Source: Paracamarosporium sp. OC-R06-R3 (lineage: Eukaryota; Ascomycota; Dothideomycetes; Pleosporales; Didymosphaeriaceae). Taken from it: 15,776 bases of DNA. The notes under the pieces are model-generated. The model did no database searches, had not been told where the DNA came from, and saw nothing but the letters and a program-made list of their open reading frames with translations. Shown in pieces: positions 1-9,960 of the stretch (position 1 is the first letter of the stretch; each line of letters begins with the position of its first letter). The translations under genes were made by a program, and so were the position numbers. The stretch covers positions 1 to 15,776 of the forward strand of contig JACVRA010000380.1 in NCBI GenBank assembly GCA_019828545.1. The letters are read 5' to 3'.

Positions 1-2
1 GA

Positions 3-1070
3 TTAGACTTAGCTATAGCACCTGGCCTAGTAAAGGCCTTATAGGCTTAAATATAATAGTTATAGTTATAGCTTAAGCTATTATTAAAAAATAATTAGCT
101 ACTACCTATAACTAAGCCTCTACTAACTATATAGTAATAACTTAATAGCTTACTAAGTATTAAATACCTATTTTAATTACTAGGATTAATTGTACTAAAG
201 CTGTTAGAATAGACTCTAAAAATTAATCCCTTAATAAATAGCTTAAAGCCTATATTTTTATAGTAAAGAGCCTTAATAATTAATTACTTAAAGATTAATA
301 CTAATTACTATTTAAGTAAATACGTTTATATAGCTTTAGTATAGGAATATACTACTAGTACTACTTAAAAATATCTAAAGCTATAATATTTAACTACCTT
401 AGAGTAGACCTAATTTATAGATACTATAGAAATAGTATTATTACTATTATTCTACTTCCTATTTAGTAATAAAGTGGCTAAATATTAAACTACTTTTTAG
501 TAACTAAAGATAAACTATAAGAAGACCTTTTTAAAATTTAAAGCTTATTTTCTTAGTATAACTATATAGAGTAATGTATATAGAAGTAAATAATTATTAT
601 ATTTATAAAAAAAGATTACTACCTTCTTATAAACTCTAAATATAGGCTTTAAGTATCTATAAAATAATTCCTTTAAAGCTATAATAAGCTACCTTATAGT
701 ATTTAACTTAGAGCGTTAAAACCTATTATTATATACGGCTATTAAGCCTAGATTAGCTTTAACTTACTTATAACCTAGAATAGCTAAGCTAGTAAAATCT
801 AATACTTCTATTTAGAACTACTATATACTAATTAAGTAATTAACTAAGGTACTTAATTAATTTACTTTAAGACAGTCTAGTTAATAGCCTAGTTAAAGGT
901 ATAGTAAGCCACCTAAGGCAGCTTAATTAGATACGCCTAAGTAGCCTAGCCCCAATATATACTATAGGTGCGGCAAACTAGGCCATTTTATATATAATTG
1001 CCCCAATCCACGCGTACATAAAGGTAGGATATATAGGTAAGGTTAAGAAGTTTTAGAATATAAAATTTTA
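3..1070 (+). pseudogene. Decayed retrotransposon gag-like gene (5' end probably outside the window)
   Basis: A + strand frame (codons starting at positions divisible by 3) can be followed to the CCHC knuckle at 960-1001. About 255-830 is basic and helical-looking, with a surviving segment around 430-560 (for example FLFSNKVAKY, then KTFLKFKAYFLS) of the kind seen in gag capsid regions. A Pro/Ser/Lys-rich linker (about 880-955) follows, then the zinc knuckle and a basic tail (NPRVHKGRIYR, up to 1037). Gag proteins form the retrotransposon particle and bind its RNA through the knuckle. In-frame stops are all TAA/TAG, fitting mutated Gln and Trp codons. The first 180 bases are so stop-rich that the start cannot be placed. 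The short tail after the knuckle resembles Ty3/Gypsy-type fungal Gag, but a LINE ORF1 also carries CCHC knuckles. No protease or reverse transcriptase follows in an obvious way. Confidence 0.6.
957..1013 (+). other. CCHC zinc knuckle (C-x2-C-x4-H-x4-C) with first Cys lost to RIP
   Basis: The frame reads YYRCGKLGHFIYNCPNPR. Cys at 969-971, His at 984-986 and Cys at 999-1001 are intact and correctly spaced, with the usual Gly before His. The first ligand position (960-962) is TAC, a single RIP-type change from the expected TGC. The knuckle binds zinc and nucleic acid in retroelement Gag proteins. Four of the surrounding codons keep CpA, which is unusual in this window, so this patch was mutated less than its flanks. 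This is the most secure protein motif in the window. Confidence 0.8.
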
Positions 1071-1440
1071 GTTTTAATATACTAATGTATAGAGTAAGGG
1101 CATAAAAACTAAATATACTTATTTAATCTTTAATTAAGGTTGTAGTTGTAGAGTTATCTACGTTAAAAGTAGTAAAGTACTTAAGTAAGGTCTTAATTTA
1201 GTAAGGCATACAAAATAAAGCGCTAAACTAGAAATAAATAAATTAGTAATATACTAATCCTAAAACAAATAAATTAGCAATAATATAGGAATTTTATAAT
1301 AAGATATAAAACCTTTTAAGAGTCTTTTTATCTAGTCTATTATATTATAAGGTCGACCTAGAAAGTACTAGAATAAAGACAAGGTAGTAAAAGCTATAAA
1401 ATAGTTTTATTAATAGTAATACTAATATTAACGCTAGGCT

Positions 1441-4400
1441 TAGGCCCCCCTTAAATTTATTATTTATACGCTTTTAATTCTAGGCGTCTTAACCTCTACC
1501 TGCCTAAATATTAGACTTTAAATTAGTGTTGACGTATTTCTTTCCTAAGATACTCTTATCTAACTAGATAAGTTACTAGAAGACAAAAATATATATAGAC
1601 TATTATCTTCTCTTATATTATTAATAGTAGACGACGTAGAGGCTGTAGTAGTTATTAGTTAACTCTAAATAAGTAATAGAGAATAGGTAAACAAGTGTAT
1701 TAAGTACAAACAGTATATACTATAGTAAATAAAAGACAAAGAGGTAAGGACTACTAGTATCTTACTTAAGATATAGACTAAAAGTATACTAGTATACATA
1801 AGTGTAAATAAAATCGTAGAGTACTTAAGGAATATAAAGAGGCCAATAAAACTAAACAATAATAGTATTAATAATATAGTAAACTAGATTTATACTATTA
1901 AGAATAGTAACCTATAGTAATGGCCTATAGTATCTATTATTAAGGAGCTGGCTACTATAGAGGAGTCCCCTATTATAGACGCTTATAGTATTAGTAATAT
2001 ATTAGTACTTACTCTATTAAAAATTACTTATACTTCTTTAAAAGCTCTAAATAGCTTATAAATACCTAGCTAGTATAGTATCTCTTTAGCTTAGTTAACT
2101 AGCTAACGTAAAACCTTCTTAGCCTAGAGTAATATACTACTATCTTAGGTTAAACCTCTATCTTAATAACTGTCTAAGAATAGTAATATACTATAGCTAG
2201 TATAACTATCTCTTAGCTATAGTATACCTTTACTACTACCCCCCTTATCTAACTATAGTATACCTTAGCTGCCATAGCCATCTAATAGTAATAGTATGCT
2301 TAAGGAAGTTATATAAGGTAAACTAGCTATTAGGTTATTCTTACCTTTCTCTTACCTTAGTAACGTGCTAAGTTTAGTTGCTACTTAAGTAGTATCCCTA
2401 GCGTAGTCTATATCTAAAGTAGGTAGTATACCTAGGCCACCTACTAAGTAAACCGTCTATAAACTTACTAAGTAGCTTTAGAACTTCTAGGGCTGTTCTT
2501 ATAAAGAGTATACTAAAGTAGATAGACATTATTAAGAGTATTATAAGTATACTAACGTACACTCTATATGCTCTTTATTTAAGAACGTTATGCGCCTACT
2601 TTATAGAGTATATAATAGGGGAATACCTCTTTTAGATATCCTTAGTAATTTAAAGCTAATAAAGCCCTTAGCTTTATTTAAAGGCTTAAATCTAAAGGCT
2701 GCGTTTAAGGGTATAAGTCCTATAGCTTTCCCTAAAGACGTTGGCACTTAGGATGAAAAGCTGCCCTATAATTTATACCTATAGTAGTACTATAGTAGTA
2801 GTAGGAAGGAACGTACTACTAAAATAAAATTTAATATAGACAACGTTTATTGCTTTCCTAGTAGCCTAACCTTTATCTATAATAGAATTAATTAGTATCT
2901 ATAGGCGTACCCCATCCTAAACCTTAACGTAGATATATATTTTAGCCTTAAGGTATCTACGTATAATAGCTATAGTAATCTAGTAATAAGGAACCTACTA
3001 CTATATAAGATCCCTTACTATTACTTTAGTTCTATTATAGGTAGTATAAAGTCGCTACTTCTATTTATCTTCTTTCTAAAACTTTACCTTAAAAGCTAGT
3101 ACGAGTATAATACCTACCTAAGTAAATAGAATTAGCAGCTCTAGCTAAATGCTATCCTTCTCTTAGCTATTAGTAAGATAGTTAACAACTCTACTATAGT
3201 ATTATACCTACCTACCTCTAAAGATAACGCTAGTAGAGGGGTAACTATAGTATTAAAAGAGAGTCTAAAGTAAGTAAAGAATACTTAAAAGTAACTCTTA
3301 GTATACTAGCTATAGTACTAGTACCTTAATATACTATAAACTACTATACTTAAAAGGATTGCTAAGAATCTAGGCCTAGATTAGTTTAAAAGTACTACTC
3401 TATTTATCTATGCAAAAAATACTAAGCTCGCGTACATAATAAGTAACTTGGCTAGTGCCTATAAGTACTAGAAATAGGCCTAGGTAGAGGCTATTAATCT
3501 ATAATTCTATAGTAAAGATTGCACCTACGTTAATATTATTAAGACGATTACCTTAGAAGATTATACCTATTTATACAATCCTATTCTAGATAGATTTAAA
3601 GCTAAGACGTTTCTTTAGAAGTACTACTATCTTAAATCTTATACCTATACGCGCGTTAAGCTACTAGAAGATAATAAGTAAGCTAAAGGAAGTCTATAGG
3701 TAACTACCTACCCCTAGGCTACTATAAGAAATATAATAGGCTAGACGCTGACTATAGTGCCGCTTAAATAAGAGAATATAAATAATCTAGTATACTTATA
3801 GTTCTACGTAAATATTAAAATGCCATTTAACAATACTAAGGTATACGTATTTAATAATGTAGTAGTAGAGAATCTAGTACTAAATCTTAGCTACATTTAC
3901 TTACTATAGTAGTAGAGTAGGGGTGCCACCTTCTCTAAAAACGTCTATAAGGGCTTTTATTTTTATAGTAAGGGCCATACATTCTTTACTCTTAAAGATA
4001 ACTAGTAGTAATTGTATAGGATTTAAAAAGAGTATTAAGTCTTCCTTACTATAATAGATAAGATCTATAAGTAGTAGAAAGAGTAAAACCTTTATAATAA
4101 TAGTATTAATAACGTTTACTTACTACTCCTATACTATATAGTACTATTATAGGAGCTGTTTAGCTTTCTTTATATTTAAATTAATAAGTATTATTTTTTA
4201 TTTAAGTATATACTTGTGTATACTACTTAGACCTACTTACTTTTAGAAATTATAGTAATAATAATTATACTATAAGTACTTTAGTTCTACTATAGTAGTA
4301 GCTTACTATATAAAGAGTTACTACTATATAAAGATTACTAAGAATAGTAGTAAGAATAGAATCTTATTATAAAAAAGGGCCTTAATATATAAGATATATT

Positions 4401-5690
4401 AAAGTAGTATAGTATAAACTAGTTCTTATTTAAGTTTAGCTAAAAAACTAAGTAGCTAGTATAACTATATAAAGATAATATACTTATAGGAAACCTACTA
4501 ATATATACTAAGTATAAGTATAAATAGAGAGTAGTTAAGAATCTATAAAATATATTTATTTAATTTAACTAGGCTATAGGCTAATTTTAGTAGTATAATA
4601 TTTTAAAGTATTCTTAACTACTTTAAAAATAATTAAAGTATTTATACGTTTTTTACCTAGAGTAGTTTAATACTAATATATAGTTATTAATACTAGTAGC
4701 TTATAAGTACTATTTAAAGCTTTTATTAGTTATACTAAAGTAAAACGGTAACCTAACGTTCTACTATAAGGGCATAAAATATACGTTTTTTAAAGACGGT
4801 GTAGTTAAGCTGTTATATATAGTTATAGACAATAAGATGTAGTTTTTTACTATAGAGAAGCTACTAAACTTTTTATTCCTTTAAGACAATAAGTAAGAGC
4901 GCGTAGAGTAGAGAGGTAGGTCTTATTAGCTTATCCTATAAAAGAACTTTAAGTTTATAAAGGGTTAACTAGACTATTAGTAGGTAAGTAGGTAGCTAAA
5001 TAAATTCTTTTACTTAGTTTACCTAACGTATTAGATTCTATCTTATCTATTTAATAAGGTATTAATTACGTCTATAAAGAAAAGCTATATAAAAAGCCTA
5101 TAGAAATAAATAATATAGTTTTTAACTATATTTATAATACCTAGTATAGTTAAATTACTATTCTAAAAACTATTTAAAATAATTTTTAATCTCGTCTACT
5201 AGATATACTAATAGTCTTATTAAGCTAGGGCCTATAATAAGGCCTAGGCAATAATAGTACTAATTAAGGTAGGTAGAAAGTAAGGGCTATTAATATTAGA
5301 CTAAAATAAGATAGTAGAGTACTAGATTACTAGGTAAATAAGCGCTAGTATAAAGGGGTTCCTATTAATATAGGAGTAAAAGATACCTTCTACGCTAATA
5401 ATATAAGAGAGAATTAAAGGCTTAAGTTTAAATAAGCTAGATAGGCTAATAGTGGCATTTATATAAAAGAAAAGCACTATAATTATTAAGGTATAAGAGA
5501 AGGATAGCCCTAAGTAAGTAGGGTATATAAAACCCTTATAGTACATTCTTAACTACTTTTAGTATACTAGGGAGGGGTATACTAAAGTTAAGTAGACGTC
5601 TAGTATAAGTAGTAGTATATTTATACTATCTATTAATAGTAATTAAGTACGTCCTAGCTATATTATAAAAGACAATTAGTAAAGGTAGAA
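1441..5690 (+). pseudogene. Frame A: decayed 4-kb ORF of unknown function
   Basis: One + strand frame (codons starting at 3n+1) can be read for about 1,400 codons with no frame change, broken only by TAA/TAG. The best-preserved parts are 2536-2748 (71 open codons, including LFKGLNLKAAFKGISPIAFP) and 2905-3096 (64 open codons). A Gln/Ser/Pro-rich, stop-dense segment at 2041-2480 looks like a disordered linker between an N-terminal part and the main body. A cysteine/histidine cluster begins at 2494. The C-terminal part (4300-5640) is rich in Lys, Gln and Tyr, and the end runs into an A-rich Lys tract. The frame may begin earlier, near 1081, just after the gag-like frame but in a different register. 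Fungal telomere-linked helicases and OrsD-like proteins have a long N-terminal region with zinc fingers, but I saw no helicase motif here. I do not recognise the family. Confidence 0.5.
2494..2571 (+). other. Possible C2H2-like zinc finger in frame A
   Basis: Within frame A, Cys (2494-2496) and His (2527-2529) survive, while Tyr codons TAT at 2509, 2539 and 2542 sit where a second Cys (TGT) and a second His (CAT) would give C-x4-C-x5-H-x3/4-H. TGT-to-TAT and CAT-to-TAT are both RIP-type changes. Another Cys and His follow (2560 His, 2569 Cys). The pattern is suggestive only; Tyr is also common in this AT-rich frame by chance. Confidence 0.25.
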
Positions 5691-5800
5691 ATAAAAAAAG
5701 TAAGAAAAGTTTAAAATACTAAAAAAAAGAAAATAAGAGAACTAAAATAAGAGTATATAAAAAAGTAAAAAGTAAGGTAAAAAAAAAAAGAGAAAGTTAG
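5686..5800 (+). other. A-rich tract encoding a Lys-rich end of frame A
   Basis: Runs of up to eleven A alternate with G and TAA/TAG codons. In the frame A register this reads as Lys/Arg/Glu with stops at likely former Gln codons, so it may be a basic, disordered C-terminus. It could instead be the A-rich 3' end of a decayed element. Beyond about 5820 the same register loses protein-like composition, so frame A probably ends here. Confidence 0.45.
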
Positions 5801-6505
5801 TATTATAGTTATATTATAATAAGGTAACTTAGTAAATAAGTTTATTAATACCTTTAATAAAGATATTCTTTAAAACTAAGAGTTAGGTAATCTAGTATAT
5901 AGGAATAATATAAACTATAATATAAAAACGTAACTAGTAGTTATATAATAACTTTATAATAATTTTATATAGGATTTAATTCCGTCTACTTAAAAACTAA
6001 GTTACTAGAAGTATAGTTACTAAGCCTTATATAATTACTTAATAAACGTAAGGTAATAAAAGAATCTTTTTTTAAAAACTACGTAAATATCTTTTCCTTA
6101 TATATTATATTACTTACCTAATTTTTTATTAGTATAATAATATTTATAATTAGTATTACCCTTTCTACTTAGTCCTATAACCTTAAAGTTATTTCTTATA
6201 GATTTAATCCTATATTTAGTAAGTAGGTTAAAATATACCTATATAATAATATATAACGTATTTAAGACTTAAATACGTAAGAAGATAAGGTACCATTAAC
6301 TAAGTTAAAAAAGGTCTAATTAAGTTATTAATTATTATCTTTATAACTAAAAACCTATTAGGTACTATAAAAAAATATTAATCTACGTATTATAACTTAG
6401 TTCTATTTATAATATAGGTAGATTATATTAAATAGAGGGTAGTTAGTAGTTTTACCTTTTTAAAAATAAGTAAATACCTATAGAAGTAAAAACTATATTC
6501 TATAG
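5800..6505. other. AT-rich stretch with no recognisable gene
   Basis: All three + strand frames carry dense TAA/TAG stops and show no protein-like composition. No motif, RNA gene or clear repeat was seen, and the minus strand was not resolved in detail. It separates the end of frame A from the direct repeat before frame B, and is probably non-coding or too decayed to read. Confidence 0.5.
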
Positions 6506-6507
6506 TA

Positions 6508-6648
6508 CGTCTACCTCCTTCCTATATAAAATCTATTATAAATAGTAGATAGATAAGAAACCTACTATAAGAATACGCCTATAAATTTTTAGCACTATTT
6601 TAGGCCTAGTAGGTCTATACTTAGGGGTAAAAAAGAGTTAGGCCTTTA
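6508..6648 (+). repeat. Degenerate direct repeat, copy 1
   Basis: This unit begins with CCTCCTT (6514-6520) and ends near TTAGGCCTTTA. It is matched 177 bp downstream by copy 2, sharing CCTCCTT, AATCTAYTATAAAT, GCACTATTNTAGGCCTAGTARGTCTATA and a trailing AGGGG...GGCCT block. Most differences are transitions of the RIP type, with several small indels. Similarity by eye is about three quarters over the core. It lies in non-coding DNA upstream of frame B. Confidence 0.65.
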
Positions 6649-6684
6649 TTTATAGGATAAAGAGGTTATAAGACTACTAGGCCT

Positions 6685-6820
6685 CTACTCCCTCCTTACA
6701 TAGAATCTACTATAAATTATAGTTAGATATAATACCTATTATAAAAGTATATCTATAGATTTTCGGCACTATTATAGGCCTAGTAAGTCTATAGTTTAGT
6801 AGGGGGTATTAAAGGCCTAC
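6685..6820 (+). repeat. Degenerate direct repeat, copy 2
   Basis: Second copy of the unit at 6508-6648, beginning with CCTCCTT at 6691-6697 and ending near AAAGGCCT (6811-6818). It keeps TTTCGGCACTATTATAGGCC where copy 1 has a T-richer version, so it is slightly less mutated. It sits directly next to the GC-richer island at 6835-6945. Possible meanings are an untranslated-region or promoter duplication, or a subterminal repeat of a mobile element. Confidence 0.65.
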
Positions 6821-6834
6821 TACTTCTATACTAC

Positions 6835-6945
6835 TACCTATTACTGCCTACACTTACCGCCTTAATTGGCCCTGCCTACGTGCCTTTATCCCAGCTTACC
6901 TACTACCACGTGACGCCTTTACTGTGCGACGGTGTTAAAAAGGCG
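6835..6945. promoter_or_regulatory. GC-richer, weakly mutated island upstream of frame B
   Basis: The line 6841-6900 is 31/60 G+C and 6901-6960 is 26/60, against 15-35% nearby. CpA and TpG survive here (CCCAGC, CCACGTGACG, ACTGTGCGACGGTG), including a CACGTG E-box-type hexamer at 6907-6912. TA-rich boxes follow at 6945-6955 and 6978-6987. The position just before the start of frame B suggests an old promoter or 5' leader. An alternative is a short single-copy remnant that escaped RIP. The function is inferred. Confidence 0.35.
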
Positions 6946-6977
6946 TATATATTAAGCTTCTAGTTAACCTCCTACCT

Positions 6978-6987
6978 TTTATATAAA
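6978..6987 (+). promoter_or_regulatory. TATA-like box before frame B
   Basis: TTTATATAAA lies about 15 bp before an ATG at 7001, which opens a frame of only nine codons, in a different register from frame B. In a TA-dominated region such boxes arise easily, so this rests mainly on its position after the less mutated island. Confidence 0.15.
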
Positions 6988-7003
6988 CAGGCCTACTTAA
7001 ATG

Positions 7004-9420
7004 CAACTAGCGCCTTACTTAAACTATTAAGGTAGACCTATATAATAGACAGCGTTAATAAAGTAGTATATATACTAGGTAGCAAAAGACGTATTCTAGT
7101 AGTTATAGATATAGGTATTATAATATTATTTAGTAGTAAGATTTAATACTAAGGTTATTCTATATACTAAGAAGGCTAATTGTATAATATAGTTCTTAAC
7201 TTTTACTTTAAGGATAGTATTTTTATAAAGTTAGGTAAAATATTCTTATTTAATTATTATTACGTCTTCTAGTCTTTAACTATAATATAGGACTTTTATA
7301 ACCTTATTTATAATATTTATTTAAGAGTAAGGGAGGTACTGCGTTGGGAACCGTCTCTAATATATTAACTACTAAAGTATATAAATAATAAAGGTTATCT
7401 ACTATAACTATATATATAAAATATTAACAATATTAATGTAGAAGTTTTAGGTAGTAGTAAGGTATTACTATTATTAATTATACTATAGCTAACTATATTT
7501 TAGCTATATAAAAGTATAAATTATACTTAATACTACGTTTGTAATATAACTATTAATAATTACAACTCTAATAATTTCTATAAGTAGTAAGAGGAATACA
7601 ACGTTTATATATAAAGTATAAAGGCCTATATAAAAGGTAATCTAATACTATAGAAGTAAGTAGCCTAAAGTATCCTTTATCCTTACGTTACTCTATATAA
7701 GGAATTAAACCTAGACGAAGAGGCAACAATTAGATACTTTAAATATAATATAAAAGTATAAGTAGATACTATTATTATTATTAAGATAAAGCTATTAATA
7801 CCTAATCTTCTACATAGTACGCTGCTTTTTTATAATAATATCTAGGTAAAAAAGGGTATTACTATCTAGATTAGTAATAAGCCGCTAGTGTAAAAGGTTA
7901 TCTATAAGTTTAACTATATACTTAAAAGTATATATAATAATATTATACTACTATAGTTATAGTTACTCTTAGTTTAATACTAGTTCTAAAAGATGTAGAC
8001 TATTAAGTAGACGGTTTATAATAATAAGCCCTTATAAAATAATTATTAACCTAGTGTTAACTAGCCAGCTAATAACAATTATATAGTAGCAATGGCTAGT
8101 ATACCGTTAATACTTAATAACTATATCTATACTATTATAAACTAGCTTTTAAATAAGCATCCGTACTACTATAAAAAAAATACCCTTAAGGCCTCTTATA
8201 TCTACCTTAAGCCGCTGTCATATCTAGACTCTAAGGTATACTAGAACCTATAAAAACATAGTATAGCTAATTTATTTAAGAGAGAAATCTTTAGTACATT
8301 TTTTAAATAGGCCGCGCAATCGCAACGTAATATATAGATTAAAGTATTTATAATATATAAATCTAATATAATTAAACTATAGTAGAGGTAGCCTTTTAGT
8401 AGTATATAATTATTTATCCTTATTAAGAAGTAAAACTAATAGATAGTAATGCTTATATTTAATCTAAAAAACCTACTATATAACAATAATAAAATCTATT
8501 AAAGTATAATAAAGAGAATTATAAAACTTTACTAGGTAGTAGTTAATAGATATATAAAGTATATAAGGACTATTAAAAACGTTAAAATATAGTACTCTTA
8601 GAATACTATTAAAGGTAATTATTTTTAGGTAGTAATAGACCTCTTAGAAGACTTTATACTTAAAAGAGATAAAGTCTTAAAAGACGGCAATAATTAGCTA
8701 GTAGAGTTTATAAAGATTTAAAGGAAAGAATAATACTTTCTAGAATTATAGCCTAATATATACTTAAAGCGCGTAAAATAGACGCTATATTAAGATAGTA
8801 ATTAATAAATTATCTTAGTTTTATAAGTATTAACTATTATAATGCCGTAGGGTTAACACGTAATAGTAAGAAATTATAAATTCTAGCCTAAATAATAGTA
8901 TTTTTAACCTTATTAATTAAAGTCTACTACTATAGGACGTAGTAGCCGGCTATCTAGATTAAAGATAAAAAGGCTCTAAAGCTATTACCTCTAGGGATAA
9001 GTAAATGTTATAAAATTCTACTATTAAATCTTATAGGCCTAATTTACTACGTTCTTTAGTATAATATAACGTTATGTAACTAAACTCTATACTAAACTAA
9101 ATAGGAGTTAATGTTATTTAACTAACCTAAAATTACTAGTAAAATCTATTTAGGGGCAAAATTAAAAGTAAGGGCTTATAAGAAAGTAATAGTAAGTATA
9201 CCTATAAGTAAAGTTAAATATAAAAGGTAGATTTTCCTCTATATAGTATATAATACTAAGTAAGAGAGATATACTAAAAGGAAAAAAGAAGAAATACTTT
9301 TTTAATAACTTTATATAAGATAGTCTATATACCTATAGGAATTCTATTAACTATTATAGCAAAGGAAGAGACGCCTAGTAGAGTAAAGAAATATTAATAA
9401 ATAAGTAAATAAGATTTAAA
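7004..9420 (+). pseudogene. Frame B: decayed ORF of unknown function
   Basis: A + strand frame (codons at 3n+1) follows the 6835-6945 island. The best support is 7669-7842, which is open except for one TAA, has strong purine bias at codon position 1 and includes LYKELNLDEEATIRYF. Another well-preserved part is 8161-8340, with a Lys/Tyr-rich text and GCGCAATCGCAACG still carrying CpA. The part from 7020 to 7140 reads as a hydrophobic strand (RRILVVIDIG) that recalls the start of a P-loop, but the Gly-Lys-Ser/Thr is absent. Register between 7140 and 7320 is doubtful. From 8780 to 9420 the same register stays usable but weaker, with a Lys-rich patch near 9270-9300. The length would be about 800 codons. 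I do not recognise the product. Confidence 0.4.
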
Positions 9421-9960
9421 AGACTACTACCTCTTCTATCTTCTTAACGTTTATTATTTAAGGCCTAGGTAGTGGCCCCTATTAGAGAGCTATTAAGATT
9501 ATTATTAATATAGAACTAATACATTTATTAGGAATTAATACCCTTAAGGTAAATATATAAGGTAAGGAGGTTATTATTATTACTACTACTTATTTTAGCC
9601 TATATTGTATAAATGGAGTTAGTAGATATATTATTAATCTAAAATTTAAATATATTAAAGACTATACTACTTAAGGCTTTAAAGTTTATCTTACTTAGTA
9701 GGGTAATAATGTCTAAAACGGCACTACTATATATTATCTTAAGGCTAGTAAAGACGTTGCTAGTAACTTTACTAAACTTAGTCTTAAGAGATTTAATAAG
9801 TTTATCTAAAAGGTTAGTAATCTATTTATATTTAATCTCCTTCTTATTACTAATAGTAGCAACGGCAGCTCTATTAATAAAAAGGTAAGGAAATTCTCTA
9901 AAGTAGAATTTAGTAATAGAAAAGGGCCCCTTAACTAGTAATACCTTAGCTAATATAATA
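9420..9960 (+). pseudogene. Decayed coding segment in a shifted frame between B and C
   Basis: Here two + strand registers are similarly open. The 3n register (for example LIHLLGINTLKVNI and GTTIYYLKASKDVASNF) has a purine-first codon bias and a balanced soluble-protein composition, so I prefer it. The 3n+1 register, which matches frames B and C, reads as an implausibly Leu-rich text with purines in third position. If the preference is right, there was an indel on each side of this segment, or it is a separate gene. A Ser/Asn-rich patch (NSSNGSSINKK) lies near 9850-9890. No family was recognised. Confidence 0.35.

Noticed and set aside
1621..1650. LIVDDVEA in frame A as a reverse transcriptase YxDD box
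   Set aside because: The residues before and after do not fit the YADD/YVDD context, and no other reverse transcriptase block is seen upstream or downstream.
1665..1859. Minus-strand open frame of 64 codons, very hydrophobic
   Set aside because: It lies antisense to frame A. The hydrophobic text is what the complement of an A-rich, Lys/Asn/Ile-coding strand gives, and minus-strand stops are low only by composition. No start context or motif supports it.
5322..5546. Minus-strand open frame of 74 codons, hydrophobic
   Set aside because: Antisense to the C-terminal part of frame A, whose + strand reading is the more protein-like (Lys/Gly/Asp mix). Treated as a shadow of the decayed ORF.
7001..7030. 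ATG at 7001 as a gene start
   Set aside because: The frame from it closes after nine codons, and it is not in the register of frame B.
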